Counted from the first letter of the stretch, positions 8,507-16,464 are shown. The stretch: DNA of 34,095 nucleotides from JAFGFY01 sp964520425 (GCA_964520425.1 CAZFMX010000030.1:1-34095), one strand, 5' to 3'. A program made the numbers and translations. The notes: generated from the sequence alone by a model not told the origin.

Positions 8507-8871
8507 CGAAAGAGAGGCAGGATCTGGGGGCATTTGGGGAGGATCTGGCCCTCAAAGAGGTAAAGCGTTTGGGTTACAAGTGCATCACCCGCAACTACCG
8601 GTGTCCCCTGGGTGAAATCGATCTCATCGCCAAAGAAAGGGACTGCCTTGTGTTTATTGAGATTAAAACAAGGAGGGGAAGAACGACCGACTATGCAAAA
8701 GAGGCCATAACCAACCGGAAAAGGAGACAGATGTCCAAGGTCGCTCTTGCCTATATGAAATCCAACAACTGCTGCGATGTGAAATCGAGATTTGATGTAG
8801 TAGTCATCAGCCTGAAGGGTGGTAAGGAAGAGATTGAAGTGATTCAAAATGCCTTTGACCTGGCTTATTAG
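8503..8871 (+). CDS. yraN: YraN family (UPF0102) protein
   Basis: A 122-aa protein with the family's restriction-endonuclease-like fold marks: GAFGEDLALKEVKRLGY, then GEIDLIAKERDCLVFIEIKTR. The E-x-D...E-I-K pattern matches the PD-(D/E)XK nuclease core, though the activity of this family is not settled. It usually sits beside rnhB, as here, and overlaps it by ATGA. Length is normal and no defects are seen. Confidence 0.93.
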   Translation: MTKERQDLGAFGEDLALKEVKRLGYKCITRNYRCPLGEIDLIAKERDCLVFIEIKTRRGRTTDYAKEAITNRKRRQMSKVALAYMKSNNCCDVKSRFDVVVISLKGGKEEIEVIQNAFDLAY

Positions 8872-8897
8872 TCGTGGGATTGATAAAAGAATTGAAG

Positions 8898-9782
8898 ATG
8901 AATGAAGAAAACAGAAAGCCTCCAGATTCTGCCGGTACCCTCTATGTGGTCTCTACTCCCATCGGCAATCGGGAGGATATGACCCTGAGGGCATGGAGAA
9001 TCTTGAAGAATGTGGATCTCATCGCTGCAGAAGGCGTAAAGCATACCAGCGGGCTTTGCCGGCATTTTGGTATCAAGACAAAACTGACCCGCTATAATCA
9101 GCACAATCAGCAGGCAAAAGGCCCTCAGCTCTTGAAGAAACTGAAATCCGGATCTAATATCGCCCTTGTGACCAATGCAGGAACCCCCGGCGTCTCTGAT
9201 CCCGGAGGGGTGCTGATTCGTCAGGCCATGGAAGAAGACATCAAGGTGTCTCCCATTCCAGGCCCTTCAGCACTTCTGGCCGCCCTTTCCGTGTCAGGCC
9301 TTCGGACGACCGAGAGGGTTCTCTTTTTGGGATTTTTACCCAATAGGCCGGGCAAGAGACGAAAGGAATTGGAAAACCTGAAGTCAGAGCAGGCCACAAT
9401 GGTCTTTTTTGAGTCTCCTCACCGGGTTCAGGCCATGCTTAGGGATCTCAAGGATATCCTGGGGGATCGCGAGATAGTGATATCGAGGGAGTTGACCAAG
9501 AAATTTGAAGAGGTGAAGCGGGGATTGATCAGCAGTATCCTGAATCAGCTTCACTCAAAAGAGATCAGGGGGGAATTCACCCTGGTTGTCGCGGGCAAAG
9601 ATAAGGACACGGATGAAGACTCATTGAACCAGGAGACTCGAGATATCATAGAGGAATGGCTGAGACAGAAGGATATGAGTGTCCGCGAGATTGCCCTGCA
9701 GCTTTCTGAGAAAGAGGGATTGCCTTATCGGAGGCTTTACAAGGAATGTCTCTCCATGAAAAAGAACTTAGTGGGATCATAG
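8898..9782 (+). CDS. rsmI: 16S rRNA 2'-O-methyltransferase RsmI (variant motifs)
   Basis: A tetrapyrrole-methylase-fold enzyme of about 294 aa that in other bacteria methylates C1402 of 16S rRNA. Present are STPIGNREDMTLRAWRILK, the SAM-site segment TNAGTPGVSDPG, PIPGPSA and FFESPHRV. Two usual motifs differ: the normal AAEDTR reads AAEGVK, and the first Asp of TDAGTPG is Asn. This may be a divergent subfamily. The start is uncertain: the ATG at 8898 begins just ahead of conserved sequence, and a GTG at 8874 would add eight residues; neither has a strong ribosome site. Confidence 0.88.
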   Translation: MNEENRKPPDSAGTLYVVSTPIGNREDMTLRAWRILKNVDLIAAEGVKHTSGLCRHFGIKTKLTRYNQHNQQAKGPQLLKKLKSGSNIALVTNAGTPGVSDPGGVLIRQAMEEDIKVSPIPGPSALLAALSVSGLRTTERVLFLGFLPNRPGKRRKELENLKSEQATMVFFESPHRVQAMLRDLKDILGDREIVISRELTKKFEEVKRGLISSILNQLHSKEIRGEFTLVVAGKDKDTDEDSLNQETRDIIEEWLRQKDMSVREIALQLSEKEGLPYRRLYKECLSMKKNLVGS

Positions 9783-9803
9783 AATACAATGAATTGACCA
9801 AAA

Positions 9804-9983
9804 TCCAACATCAAATTCCCGTTTATGTAATAATGGGAGTCGATTTTGAGAGAGAGCCCTGGGCACCAGGAAGGTGTTAGATGCAAGGCGCTGAGGAGCG
9901 CCGACAGAGGCGTATGAGCAATACGCCGCAAGGAGAAGCGACCGAAGGCAACACAGCAGATGACGCCTTCATGGTGGATCAGG
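9804..9983 (+). repeat. 180-bp dispersed palindromic repeat, copy B
   Basis: The second copy of the element at 3224-3403, equal in length. The left flank (ccaacatcaaattcc onwards) and both outer arms align in the same direction, but the middle (from tagatgcaaggcgc to cagcagatg) matches the reverse complement of copy A. It fills the gap between rsmI and ptsH and ends only 10 bases before the ptsH ATG, so it supplies that gene's immediate leader. Confidence 0.8.
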
Positions 9984-9993
9984 GAATTGACAC

Positions 9994-10266
9994 ATGGAGT
10001 TGAAAAAAAGGCTAATAATTGATAATGATTTAGGATTGCACGCGCGTGCCGCGGCCAAGATTGTGGCCTTGTCCCGGGAGTATGAATCAGAGCTGTTTCT
10101 CAGCAAGGATGGCCATGAGGTGGATGGAGGGAGTATCCTGTCCATCCTCACCCTATCCTGCCCCAAGGAGACCGAGATAGGGATTAGGATTGTGGGTGAG
10201 GACTCGGAAGAGCTGATGATAAAGCTAACAGCCCTTTTTGAACAGAAATTCGGTGAGGGAAAATGA
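9994..10266 (+). CDS. ptsH: Phosphocarrier protein HPr
   Basis: A 90-aa protein of standard HPr length. The active-site motif LGLHARAA contains His16, which takes phosphate from enzyme I and passes it on. A serine (Ser47, in DGGSILSI) lies where HPr kinase acts in other bacteria. The ribosome site is poor because a repeat element ends 10 bases upstream. It overlaps ptsI by 4 bases. No sugar permease or EIIA gene is visible nearby, so the pair may serve regulation rather than sugar import (inference). Confidence 0.95.
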   Translation: MELKKRLIIDNDLGLHARAAAKIVALSREYESELFLSKDGHEVDGGSILSILTLSCPKETEIGIRIVGEDSEELMIKLTALFEQKFGEGK

Positions 10267-12059
10267 CCAATCCCCGATCAGAAGAAGGAAATAGACTCAA
10301 AGGCATAGCCGTCTCTCCAGGTATTGTCATTGGTAAGGTCCGCCTTGTGGACAGGTCGAGGGTGAAGATCCTGTACCAGTATCTGATTAGTGATGAACAG
10401 GTCAGCAGGGAGGTCAAACGGTTCAAAAAAGCCCTCAGTTCCACGAGAAAGCAGATGCTATCTCTGAAAAAGAAGATGCCTGCACAAATCAAGGATCACG
10501 CATTTATCCTTGATACACAGTTGATGATCATGGACGACGCCAAGATCTCCGAATCTACCGTAGAGACCATTAGGTCGGAGAAGATGAACGCGGAATGGGC
10601 GTTAAAGAAATCAGTTCAGGAAATCAGACAGCTCTTTGAGCAAATGGATAATGGGTATATTCAAGAGCGGATCCATGATGTTGAGTATGTGGCCGAGAGG
10701 ATTCTAAGAAACCTGTCCGGAATCGAACAGGAAAGCCTGTCCGAGATCAATGAACGCGTTATCATTGTGGCCCACGATTTGTCGCCTGCGGATACATCTG
10801 AGATGAATACAGGCAGAGTTATGGCGTTTGTCACCGATGTAGGAGGGCCGACATCCCATACGGCCATTATGGCCCAGGCATTGGAGATCCCCGCTGTAGT
10901 CGGATTGGAATCGGTCACGCAGCGGGTTCGAGACGGCATGCTTATGGTCGTGGATGGGCATACAGGGGAGATTGTTCTAGAACCTGATGATGATCTGATC
11001 ATTTTCTACCAGGAAAAACAGCTGGCTCTCGAAGAGTATCGGACAAGTATCGAACGGATCAGCCATCTACCCGCAGAAACGGTAGATGGTCACACGATAG
11101 CCATTCAGGCTAATCTAGAGCTATTGGAGGAAGTGGTTCCAGCCAGAGACCATGGGGCTGAGGGAATTGGCCTTTACAGGACAGAGTTTCTCTTTCTAAG
11201 AAGTCAAGGGAAAGGACTTCCGACGGAAAGAGAGCTGTATGAAGACTACAAAGAGCTGGCCGAGATTGTCGCTCCTGACCCTGTAACGATTCGAACCCTT
11301 GATCTTGGAGGAGACAAATTTTCATCAGATCTCAGTCTAGCAGGGGAAATAAATCCCGCTCTAGGATTGAGGGCCATTCGATTTTGCCTAAAAGAGCCAA
11401 AGATCTTTAAAAGGCAATTACGGGCCATCCTCAGGGCAAGTGCTCATGGGAGTATACGATTGCTTTTTCCCATGGTCTCAGGACTCAGCGAAATCCTGGA
11501 GATCAAGAAGATCCTTCGGGAGGTCAAACGAGATCTGAACAAAAAGGAGATAAGGTTTGCTCGAAAGATAAAAGTGGGAATCATGATCGAGATCCCGTCG
11601 GCCGTGACAATGGCCGATGCCTTGGCCAAACATGTGGATTTCTTTAGTATTGGGACCAATGATTTGATTCAATATGCCTTGGCCATTGACCGGGGCAATG
11701 AGCATGTGGCTCATCTGTATCAGCCCTTTCACCCAGCCATTCTGAGGATGATTCAACAGGTGGTGATCGCAGCCAAGATTTCCGGAATCAAAGTCGCCCT
11801 GTGCGGGGAAATGGCCGGAGATCCCCTTTGCACTATCATCCTTGTGGGGATTGGTCTTGATGAACTGAGTATGAACGCCCAATCTATTCCCATAATCAAG
11901 CAAATCATTCGAACCATTTCCATGAAGGAAGCCCAAGCCGACCTGGAGCATATCATGCAGCTAGAGACGGCTGGGGAGGTTCGAAAATACATTGTAAAGA
12001 GAATGAGACCCCTCATCTCCACATTGGATAAGAAGGGGTACTATATAAGGATTTCGTAG
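10263..12059 (+). CDS. ptsI: PTS enzyme I (phosphoenolpyruvate-protein phosphotransferase)
   Basis: A 598-aa protein, slightly longer than typical enzyme I. It autophosphorylates from phosphoenolpyruvate and passes phosphate to HPr. The N-terminal half has the phosphohistidine motif GGPTSHTAIMAQ with active His199. The C-terminal TIM-barrel has RTEFLFL, FSIGTNDLIQYALAIDR and the catalytic-cysteine motif LCGEMAGD. It starts within the last codons of ptsH (ATGA overlap). All expected domains are intact. Confidence 0.97.
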   Translation: MTNPRSEEGNRLKGIAVSPGIVIGKVRLVDRSRVKILYQYLISDEQVSREVKRFKKALSSTRKQMLSLKKKMPAQIKDHAFILDTQLMIMDDAKISESTVETIRSEKMNAEWALKKSVQEIRQLFEQMDNGYIQERIHDVEYVAERILRNLSGIEQESLSEINERVIIVAHDLSPADTSEMNTGRVMAFVTDVGGPTSHTAIMAQALEIPAVVGLESVTQRVRDGMLMVVDGHTGEIVLEPDDDLIIFYQEKQLALEEYRTSIERISHLPAETVDGHTIAIQANLELLEEVVPARDHGAEGIGLYRTEFLFLRSQGKGLPTERELYEDYKELAEIVAPDPVTIRTLDLGGDKFSSDLSLAGEINPALGLRAIRFCLKEPKIFKRQLRAILRASAHGSIRLLFPMVSGLSEILEIKKILREVKRDLNKKEIRFARKIKVGIMIEIPSAVTMADALAKHVDFFSIGTNDLIQYALAIDRGNEHVAHLYQPFHPAILRMIQQVVIAAKISGIKVALCGEMAGDPLCTIILVGIGLDELSMNAQSIPIIKQIIRTISMKEAQADLEHIMQLETAGEVRKYIVKRMRPLISTLDKKGYYIRIS

Positions 12060-12160
12060 GGTTGCCCCTCGACTCCTCGTATATTTGGCCCAAGAACTGC
12101 GTTCGGTTCCTGAATTCCTCGGCCCTATGGAACAACGAATCCTTTTAAGGATGACCCAGT

Positions 12161-12616
12161 ATGACCAAGAAAATCGTGTGCCAGAATAAGAAGGCAGTCC
12201 ATGATTATTTCATAGATGAAGTCTTTGAAGCCGGTATGGTTCTCAAGGGGCCGGAGGTAAAATCCCTCAGATATGGGCGGGCCAGCCTTGCGGACAGTTA
12301 TGCAAGGATTAGGAAGGGCGAAGTCTTCCTCTATAATATGCGCATTACTCCTTATCCCTTTGCTCATCACGTCGATCTGGAACCCACAAGAGTCAGAAAG
12401 CTTCTTTTGGGCAAGAGGGAAATAAAGCGTTTGATCGGCAAAACCGAGCAAAAGGGATATACACTGATTCCTACGAAAGTCTACTTTTTGGGGAGCTGGG
12501 CCAAGGTGGAGGTCGCGCTCGCAAAGGGTAAGAGAAAATATGACAAACGGCAGGCCATCAAAGAGAAGGACATGAAGAGGGAGATGGATCGGGTCAGAAA
12601 AAAGGGAGAATATTGA
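12161..12616 (+). CDS. smpB: SsrA-binding protein SmpB
   Basis: A 151-aa protein of standard length. It binds tmRNA and positions it in stalled ribosomes. Typical segments are KKAVHDYFIDEVFEAGMVL, GPEVKSLRYGRASLADSY and the basic C-terminal tail ending with DRVRKKGEY, which enters the decoding centre. An AAGGA ribosome site precedes the ATG. The tmRNA gene begins 41 bases after its stop, so partner protein and RNA are adjacent. Its stop codon overlaps the ssrA promoter. Confidence 0.97.
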   Translation: MTKKIVCQNKKAVHDYFIDEVFEAGMVLKGPEVKSLRYGRASLADSYARIRKGEVFLYNMRITPYPFAHHVDLEPTRVRKLLLGKREIKRLIGKTEQKGYTLIPTKVYFLGSWAKVEVALAKGKRKYDKRQAIKEKDMKREMDRVRKKGEY

Positions 12617-12641
12617 CTATAAGGGGGAGGATGCCTATAAT
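12613..12641 (+). promoter_or_regulatory. ssrA promoter
   Basis: TTGACT (12613-12618) and a perfect TATAAT (12636-12641) are separated by 17 bases, an almost ideal vegetative promoter. Transcription would begin around 12648, leaving a short leader before the mature tmRNA end at 12658. The -35 hexamer overlaps the smpB stop codon. Confidence 0.85.
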
Positions 12642-12657
12642 ATAGTATTCACATCGT

Positions 12658-13009
12658 GGGGGCGAATCGGCTTCGACGGGGATAAGGAAGCTTAAGTCGC
12701 ATACCGAGGTTCTATCTGCTCGTAAAACAGGTGGAGATAACATAGACGCAGACGATTATGCGTATGCTTTAGCCGCTTAAAGGCTAACGGCCTGTCAATC
12801 ACTCCTGCTAGATTGATAAGGTCGTCGACTCAGCAGGATAGCTTCTCCGTTTTACCTATGATCGGAGCAGTGAAACATTTTATAGGTTAGTCCCTTGGCA
12901 ACCGCGCCTGATAGGGAACCAAGGGACGAAGCATTAATATCAGGCTATGTATGTAGAAGCTTAAGTGGAATATATTCGGACGGGGGTTCGACTCCCCCCG
13001 CCTCCACCA
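12658..13009 (+). ncRNA. ssrA: Transfer-messenger RNA (tmRNA, SsrA)
   Basis: A 352-nt one-piece tmRNA that rescues stalled ribosomes and tags the unfinished protein. The 5' end GGGGGCGAATCGGCTTCGAC pairs with CGCCTCC near the 3' end to form the 7-bp acceptor stem (one G-U), and the gene ends in encoded CCA. The T arm GGGGGTTCGACTCCCCC is intact. The tag reading frame starts at GCA (12748) after the usual TAGAC-type signal and encodes ADDYAYALAA, then TAA (12778-12780). The gene is whole even though an island is attached to its 3' end. Confidence 0.97.
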
Positions 13010-13010
13010 A
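12982..13010 (+). mobile_element. Left attachment site of the ssrA island
   Basis: The last 28 nt of ssrA plus one base match 29352-29380 in 28 of 29 positions, 24 of them uninterrupted. Integrases that target tmRNA genes commonly recombine in this 3' segment and restore the gene, which explains why ssrA is intact here. Confidence 0.85.
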
Positions 13011-13060
13011 ACTATCCATGTAATTTCAATAAGTTAACCCTTCAGGGCCGCTCCAAATTA

Positions 13061-13078
13061 TGGTGCAATTTTGGTGCA
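13061..13078 (+). repeat. TGGTGCA direct repeats beside attL
   Basis: TGGTGCA occurs at 13061 and 13072, 11 bases apart or about one helical turn, 50 bases inside the island end. Such paired repeats near an attachment site could be arm-type binding sites of the lost integrase. No other role is evident in this 157-base gap between ssrA and the first gene. Confidence 0.35.
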
Positions 13079-13166
13079 GTCTTTCTTCCATTTTTAGCGA
13101 TTAGGATCGCCTTCTCGTTCTGTAATATCTTGCGTTGAAATTTTTATAAAATTCGTACTTGATATT

Positions 13167-13910
13167 ATGATTCCTAGAAATTTAATTCGAATAGAGGACC
13201 AAGATGTTCCAGTTTATAGAATTTTTTCCAAATATAGGTTCTTCGAACTCATAGAAACAAAGGAACTTGTTTTAGTTAGACCAAGTCGTTGGGATGATCC
13301 TTTTGAAAATTTTATTTTAAAATGCGTTGTTGAAGATCAAGATGGAACCAAAATCGGCCTAAGTGAAATTGAGAAAAGATGGTATGGTCAGTGCTGGAGT
13401 TTTAGATCAGAAAGTGATGCAATGTGGCGTATATATAGCCCTAATAAAGATGGAATAAGAGTCAAAACAACGATCAAAAAATTGGCCACTATCTTGTGGG
13501 AGGATGAAAGTAGTCTCTCTCCATTGAGTTATTTTATAGGCAAGGTTCAATATCTTCCCAGAGAGGATATAGAAAAATTTATTCAAAACACATCATTTGA
13601 GAGCCTTACAGTTGGTGGTCAAAATGATAGGTTTGCTGAAACACTATTAACAAAACGTACAGAGTTTGACCACGAGTATGAATTGAGAATTCTGGCATTT
13701 AATGCAGAAAATAACCCACGAGCACAGGGTGAGACTTTCATAATACCAATAAATCCTAATGAGTTAATCGATGAGGTATGTATTGATCCTCGTATTTCTG
13801 ATAATGAAGTTGAAAAGATAAAAGAAGATGTGCTTTCAAAGGGTTTTGTTAATACTATAATTCAATCTGACATGTACAAGGTTCAATTGAAGTCAATTAA
13901 AATTAAATAA
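13167..13910 (+). CDS. DUF2971 family protein
   Basis: A 247-aa cytosolic protein. I assign it to DUF2971 from the pattern PSRWDDPFE (about 39-47), QCWSFRSESDAMWRIYS (about 75-91) with a GIRVKT segment after it, and a late EYELRI motif. The function of the family is not established, although members are frequent in mobile and accessory regions. The gene is very AT-rich compared with the core genes. An integron attC-like site begins one base after its stop codon, so it may have arrived as a gene cassette. No clear ribosome site is seen before the ATG. Confidence 0.75.
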   Translation: MIPRNLIRIEDQDVPVYRIFSKYRFFELIETKELVLVRPSRWDDPFENFILKCVVEDQDGTKIGLSEIEKRWYGQCWSFRSESDAMWRIYSPNKDGIRVKTTIKKLATILWEDESSLSPLSYFIGKVQYLPREDIEKFIQNTSFESLTVGGQNDRFAETLLTKRTEFDHEYELRILAFNAENNPRAQGETFIIPINPNELIDEVCIDPRISDNEVEKIKEDVLSKGFVNTIIQSDMYKVQLKSIKIK

Positions 13911-13911
13911 T

Positions 13912-13971
13912 ACCTAACCACTTTCTTTTGAGGACGCGAAAAGTGGCTCATCCCACAGCAGAACGTTAGGC
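13912..13971 (+). mobile_element. Integron attC-like recombination site
   Basis: A 60-bp site starting ACCTAAC (RYYYAAC consensus) and ending GTTAGGC (GTTRRRY consensus), the two outer boxes of integron attC sites. It begins right after one stop codon and the next gene starts 38 bases beyond it, which is cassette geometry. The inner boxes are not convincing, and a separate hairpin (CCACTTTC with GAAAAGTGG) occupies the left half, so the site may be degenerate or coincidental. Confidence 0.45.
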
Positions 13972-14008
13972 GTCTTCACATAAGAATGCAAATCACTTGG
14001 AGATTGAA

Positions 14009-14599
14009 ATGGATGAATTCTTTAAGGCTCTTCGCTACTTTTTAACTAGGGACATTGTATATTTAATTGGTGGAGGCTCAGTAGTAGGAAGCCTCCTTTA
14101 TAGATTCGATAATGTACCCAAATCAAATGACCATCTTTTACTCTTCATACTATTAGGCGGAATTGGATATGTTATCGCTTACGCGCTTCAAGATGGTCTG
14201 AGTTTGACTCCCTTTATTACAACTGTTCCTCCCAAACACCTCGAAGGCATTAAGAAGTGGCTCTATGAACGTTTCACCCAAGAGTCATGGGAAGACATAT
14301 CTCCTCAAGTAGAATTTGAACAAGGAAGGGATGCTATAAAAAAGGAGTTTGATATTGCCCGTTTTGAGCGCATTGTGACACACAAGCAAATTGGCACAAC
14401 AATTGGTCCTTGCTTTTTAGTATGTTCAGCAATATTCTTTTGGAAATGGGTGCTAGATAATCCTAAAGAACAATTTGACATTGTTGTTGCTATTTCAGCA
14501 CTATTTCTAGGCTTATTGCTTGTGGGTTTAGGTTGGGTCAAATTGGCTCAAGAAGCAAAGTTCTTAGAGCGTTTTTGGGTTAAATCACATGACGCCTAA
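14009..14599 (+). CDS. Small membrane protein of unknown function
   Basis: A 196-aa protein that I do not recognise. Four hydrophobic stretches suggest membrane helices: around residues 14-34, 42-62 (LLLFILLGGIGYVIAYAL), 128-148 (IGPCFLVCSAIFFWKWVL) and 155-177 (IVVAISALFLGLLLVGLGWV). Between the pairs lies a charged loop of about 65 residues. The ATG at 14009 has GGAG upstream at good spacing; a TTG at 13997 would add four residues. The stop codon is embedded in GCCTAAC, another attC-type box, and an attC-like site lies just upstream, so this may be a gene cassette. Confidence 0.7.
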   Translation: MDEFFKALRYFLTRDIVYLIGGGSVVGSLLYRFDNVPKSNDHLLLFILLGGIGYVIAYALQDGLSLTPFITTVPPKHLEGIKKWLYERFTQESWEDISPQVEFEQGRDAIKKEFDIARFERIVTHKQIGTTIGPCFLVCSAIFFWKWVLDNPKEQFDIVVAISALFLGLLLVGLGWVKLAQEAKFLERFWVKSHDA

Positions 14600-14612
14600 C
14601 ATCTCGCTTAAG
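14594..14612 (+). mobile_element. Possible left half of a second attC site
   Basis: GCCTAAC, which contains the stop codon of the preceding gene, is followed by ATCTCGCTTAAG, resembling the left arm (R'' and L'' boxes) of attC sites. No GTTRRRY right-hand box is found before the next gene, so it is at best a truncated site. Confidence 0.3.
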
Positions 14613-14695
14613 TTTACCATTCCCTCGTGAGAATGACTAGTGGTCGTGGCATCTTAGCGATAGTATTATGGTTTAAATTATATTGGAATTTTGTA

Positions 14696-15565
14696 ATGGC
14701 AGAAAAAATATTTCAATATATCAATAAAATATTAGATAAGAAACCTGGTTCAACTATTTTCCACTATAGTAATCAAAAGGGACTTCTTGGTATTGTTAAA
14801 AGCAAGTCTTTGTGGGCAATGAGTATTCATTATCTTAACGATTCTACAGAATTTTCTCATGCTATTGGAATCGCTAAGAGTGAACTCAATAGGTACCGTG
14901 CGACTATAAATGATGAAAACATAAGAGATTTATTTATAAAACTTGAAGAACGCCTCACTAGAATTGAAAATGTAAATATTTTTGTTTTCTCCTTCTCTGA
15001 AAATGGTGATTTACTTAGTCAGTGGAGGGGCTATTGCCATGGTGAAAGTGGTTTTAGTATTGGATTTGAATATTCAGATTTAATAAAGTCAATTGAAAGT
15101 CAGAACTTTATTCTAGCACCTTGCATGTATGAATCTGAAGAACAACATAGAATAATACAAGAACTTATTGCGAAGGTTCTTATCCTGCATTTGCATGAGA
15201 AAAAAACGCAAGAGATTGATGGAAAGTTCATGAAAAAACTTTCTAGTATCTTTATCAACGACTTTGTGCGTTATGGACCAATTCTTAAACATCCATCCTT
15301 CTCAGAAGAAAAGGAATGGCGATTAATTTCACCCATTGTGTCGATGAAACACCCTCAAGTTAACCACAGAGAGGGAAATATGTTAATAACCCCATATTTT
15401 AATTTTAAATTATCTGAGAACTCTGAATTTTCGTTATCTAAGATTATCGTAGGCCCGTCACCTCACATGGAATTATCCATGAATTCTGTTTTTGGTCTTT
15501 TGGGTAGAAATAATATTTTAAAGTCAACTATTGAGAGATCTCATATACCGTTTAGATCAATATAA
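14696..15565 (+). CDS. DUF2971 family protein (second)
   Basis: A 289-aa protein with the most typical DUF2971 marks in the window: IFHYSNQKGLLGIVKSKSLW and YLNDSTEFSHA in the N-terminal third, then VFSFSENGDLLSQWRGY and GFSIGF, and a late EEKEWRLI. Function is unknown. It is only distantly similar to the other DUF2971 protein at 13167-13910, so this is not a recent duplication. The frame is open from a GTG at 14627, but the ATG at 14696 begins the conserved part. The gene is AT-rich like its neighbours and has no strong ribosome site. Confidence 0.8.
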   Translation: MAEKIFQYINKILDKKPGSTIFHYSNQKGLLGIVKSKSLWAMSIHYLNDSTEFSHAIGIAKSELNRYRATINDENIRDLFIKLEERLTRIENVNIFVFSFSENGDLLSQWRGYCHGESGFSIGFEYSDLIKSIESQNFILAPCMYESEEQHRIIQELIAKVLILHLHEKKTQEIDGKFMKKLSSIFINDFVRYGPILKHPSFSEEKEWRLISPIVSMKHPQVNHREGNMLITPYFNFKLSENSEFSLSKIIVGPSPHMELSMNSVFGLLGRNNILKSTIERSHIPFRSI

Positions 15566-15643
15566 CATGAGGAAACCTTAACCATTCATTTGTGTCTACC
15601 CAATAATCTTGTCGGCATAGTTCAACCCTTAATAAATAGTCCT

Positions 15644-16354
15644 ATGGAAACTGATATCAATATAGAATTAAGAACTGAAGTATTAAGAATTGCTTTAAAT
15701 TTAGAGCATAATGTTAATATGGTTTTACTCGCTCTTCTATCAATAGAAAAGCCTATAAGAAAGGCAATAACGAACAAAAGCGGAAACCTTTCCTTTAAGA
15801 ATAAGATAGATCTAATGTTTGATTTAGATATTCTGAGCAACGAGGAATATCATACGTTACTTTTATTAATAGAATTTAGAAACCAATTTTTACATAACTT
15901 TGACTGTAATTCCTTCGAAAAAGCGGTGAGTTTATTAGGCTCGGATAAACAAATTAAATTATTGAAGTTTGATGATAGCAAAGGTCATATAAAAGATGAG
16001 GCTTCATATAAATATGCTTTCAGAAATTTATATTCAGAGAGCATCCATATATGTTTAGAAAAAATTCAAGGCAGAAAAAAGGAAATAGATGATCGTACAA
16101 ATATGGTCAAAAAACTTATAGATATGCAAATATTCTTTCTTGATAAATACTTTAATATCATGGATAAAATAGCTGAAGTTTGTGAAAATAACATTACTTC
16201 CAGTAGTGAAGTAACTAATATGGTTGATATAATTCTTAAGATTATATCTGAAGATATGGAATCATCTTTCAAATCAGAGGAATATAGTAAGCTTGATGAT
16301 GATTTGAAAGCAATGTATAGTCCAGAAAATATAAAAAAATATTTTAAAAGGTAA
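15644..16354 (+). CDS. HEPN-like protein of unknown function
   Basis: A 236-aa, largely helical, very AT-rich protein. Residues 52-85 run through LMFDLDILSNEEYHTLL to EFRNQFLHN, in which Arg79-Asn80 and His84 form the RNxxxH (Rx4H) pattern that marks HEPN domains, many of which are RNases in toxin and defence systems. The rest (residues 110-236) has no motif I know and may form coiled helices. The assignment rests on this motif and its helical setting. The ATG at 15644 is preferred over a GTG at 15590; neither has a clear ribosome site. No antitoxin-like partner gene is evident. Confidence 0.6.
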   Translation: METDINIELRTEVLRIALNLEHNVNMVLLALLSIEKPIRKAITNKSGNLSFKNKIDLMFDLDILSNEEYHTLLLLIEFRNQFLHNFDCNSFEKAVSLLGSDKQIKLLKFDDSKGHIKDEASYKYAFRNLYSESIHICLEKIQGRKKEIDDRTNMVKKLIDMQIFFLDKYFNIMDKIAEVCENNITSSSEVTNMVDIILKIISEDMESSFKSEEYSKLDDDLKAMYSPENIKKYFKR

Positions 16355-16464
16355 AACTACTACAAAAAAGTTTTCAAGAAAGAAAAAAACACACAACCGT
16401 TTAAAAATATCAGGGGAAACCTAGCCTTTTGTGGATCACCTTGAGTCCCATTTTGGTAGTATTA

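Noticed and set aside
13912..16354. A full integron with several complete attC sites
   Set aside because: Only one site has both outer boxes, the second is half a site, no boundary is seen after the third gene, and no integron integrase is present.
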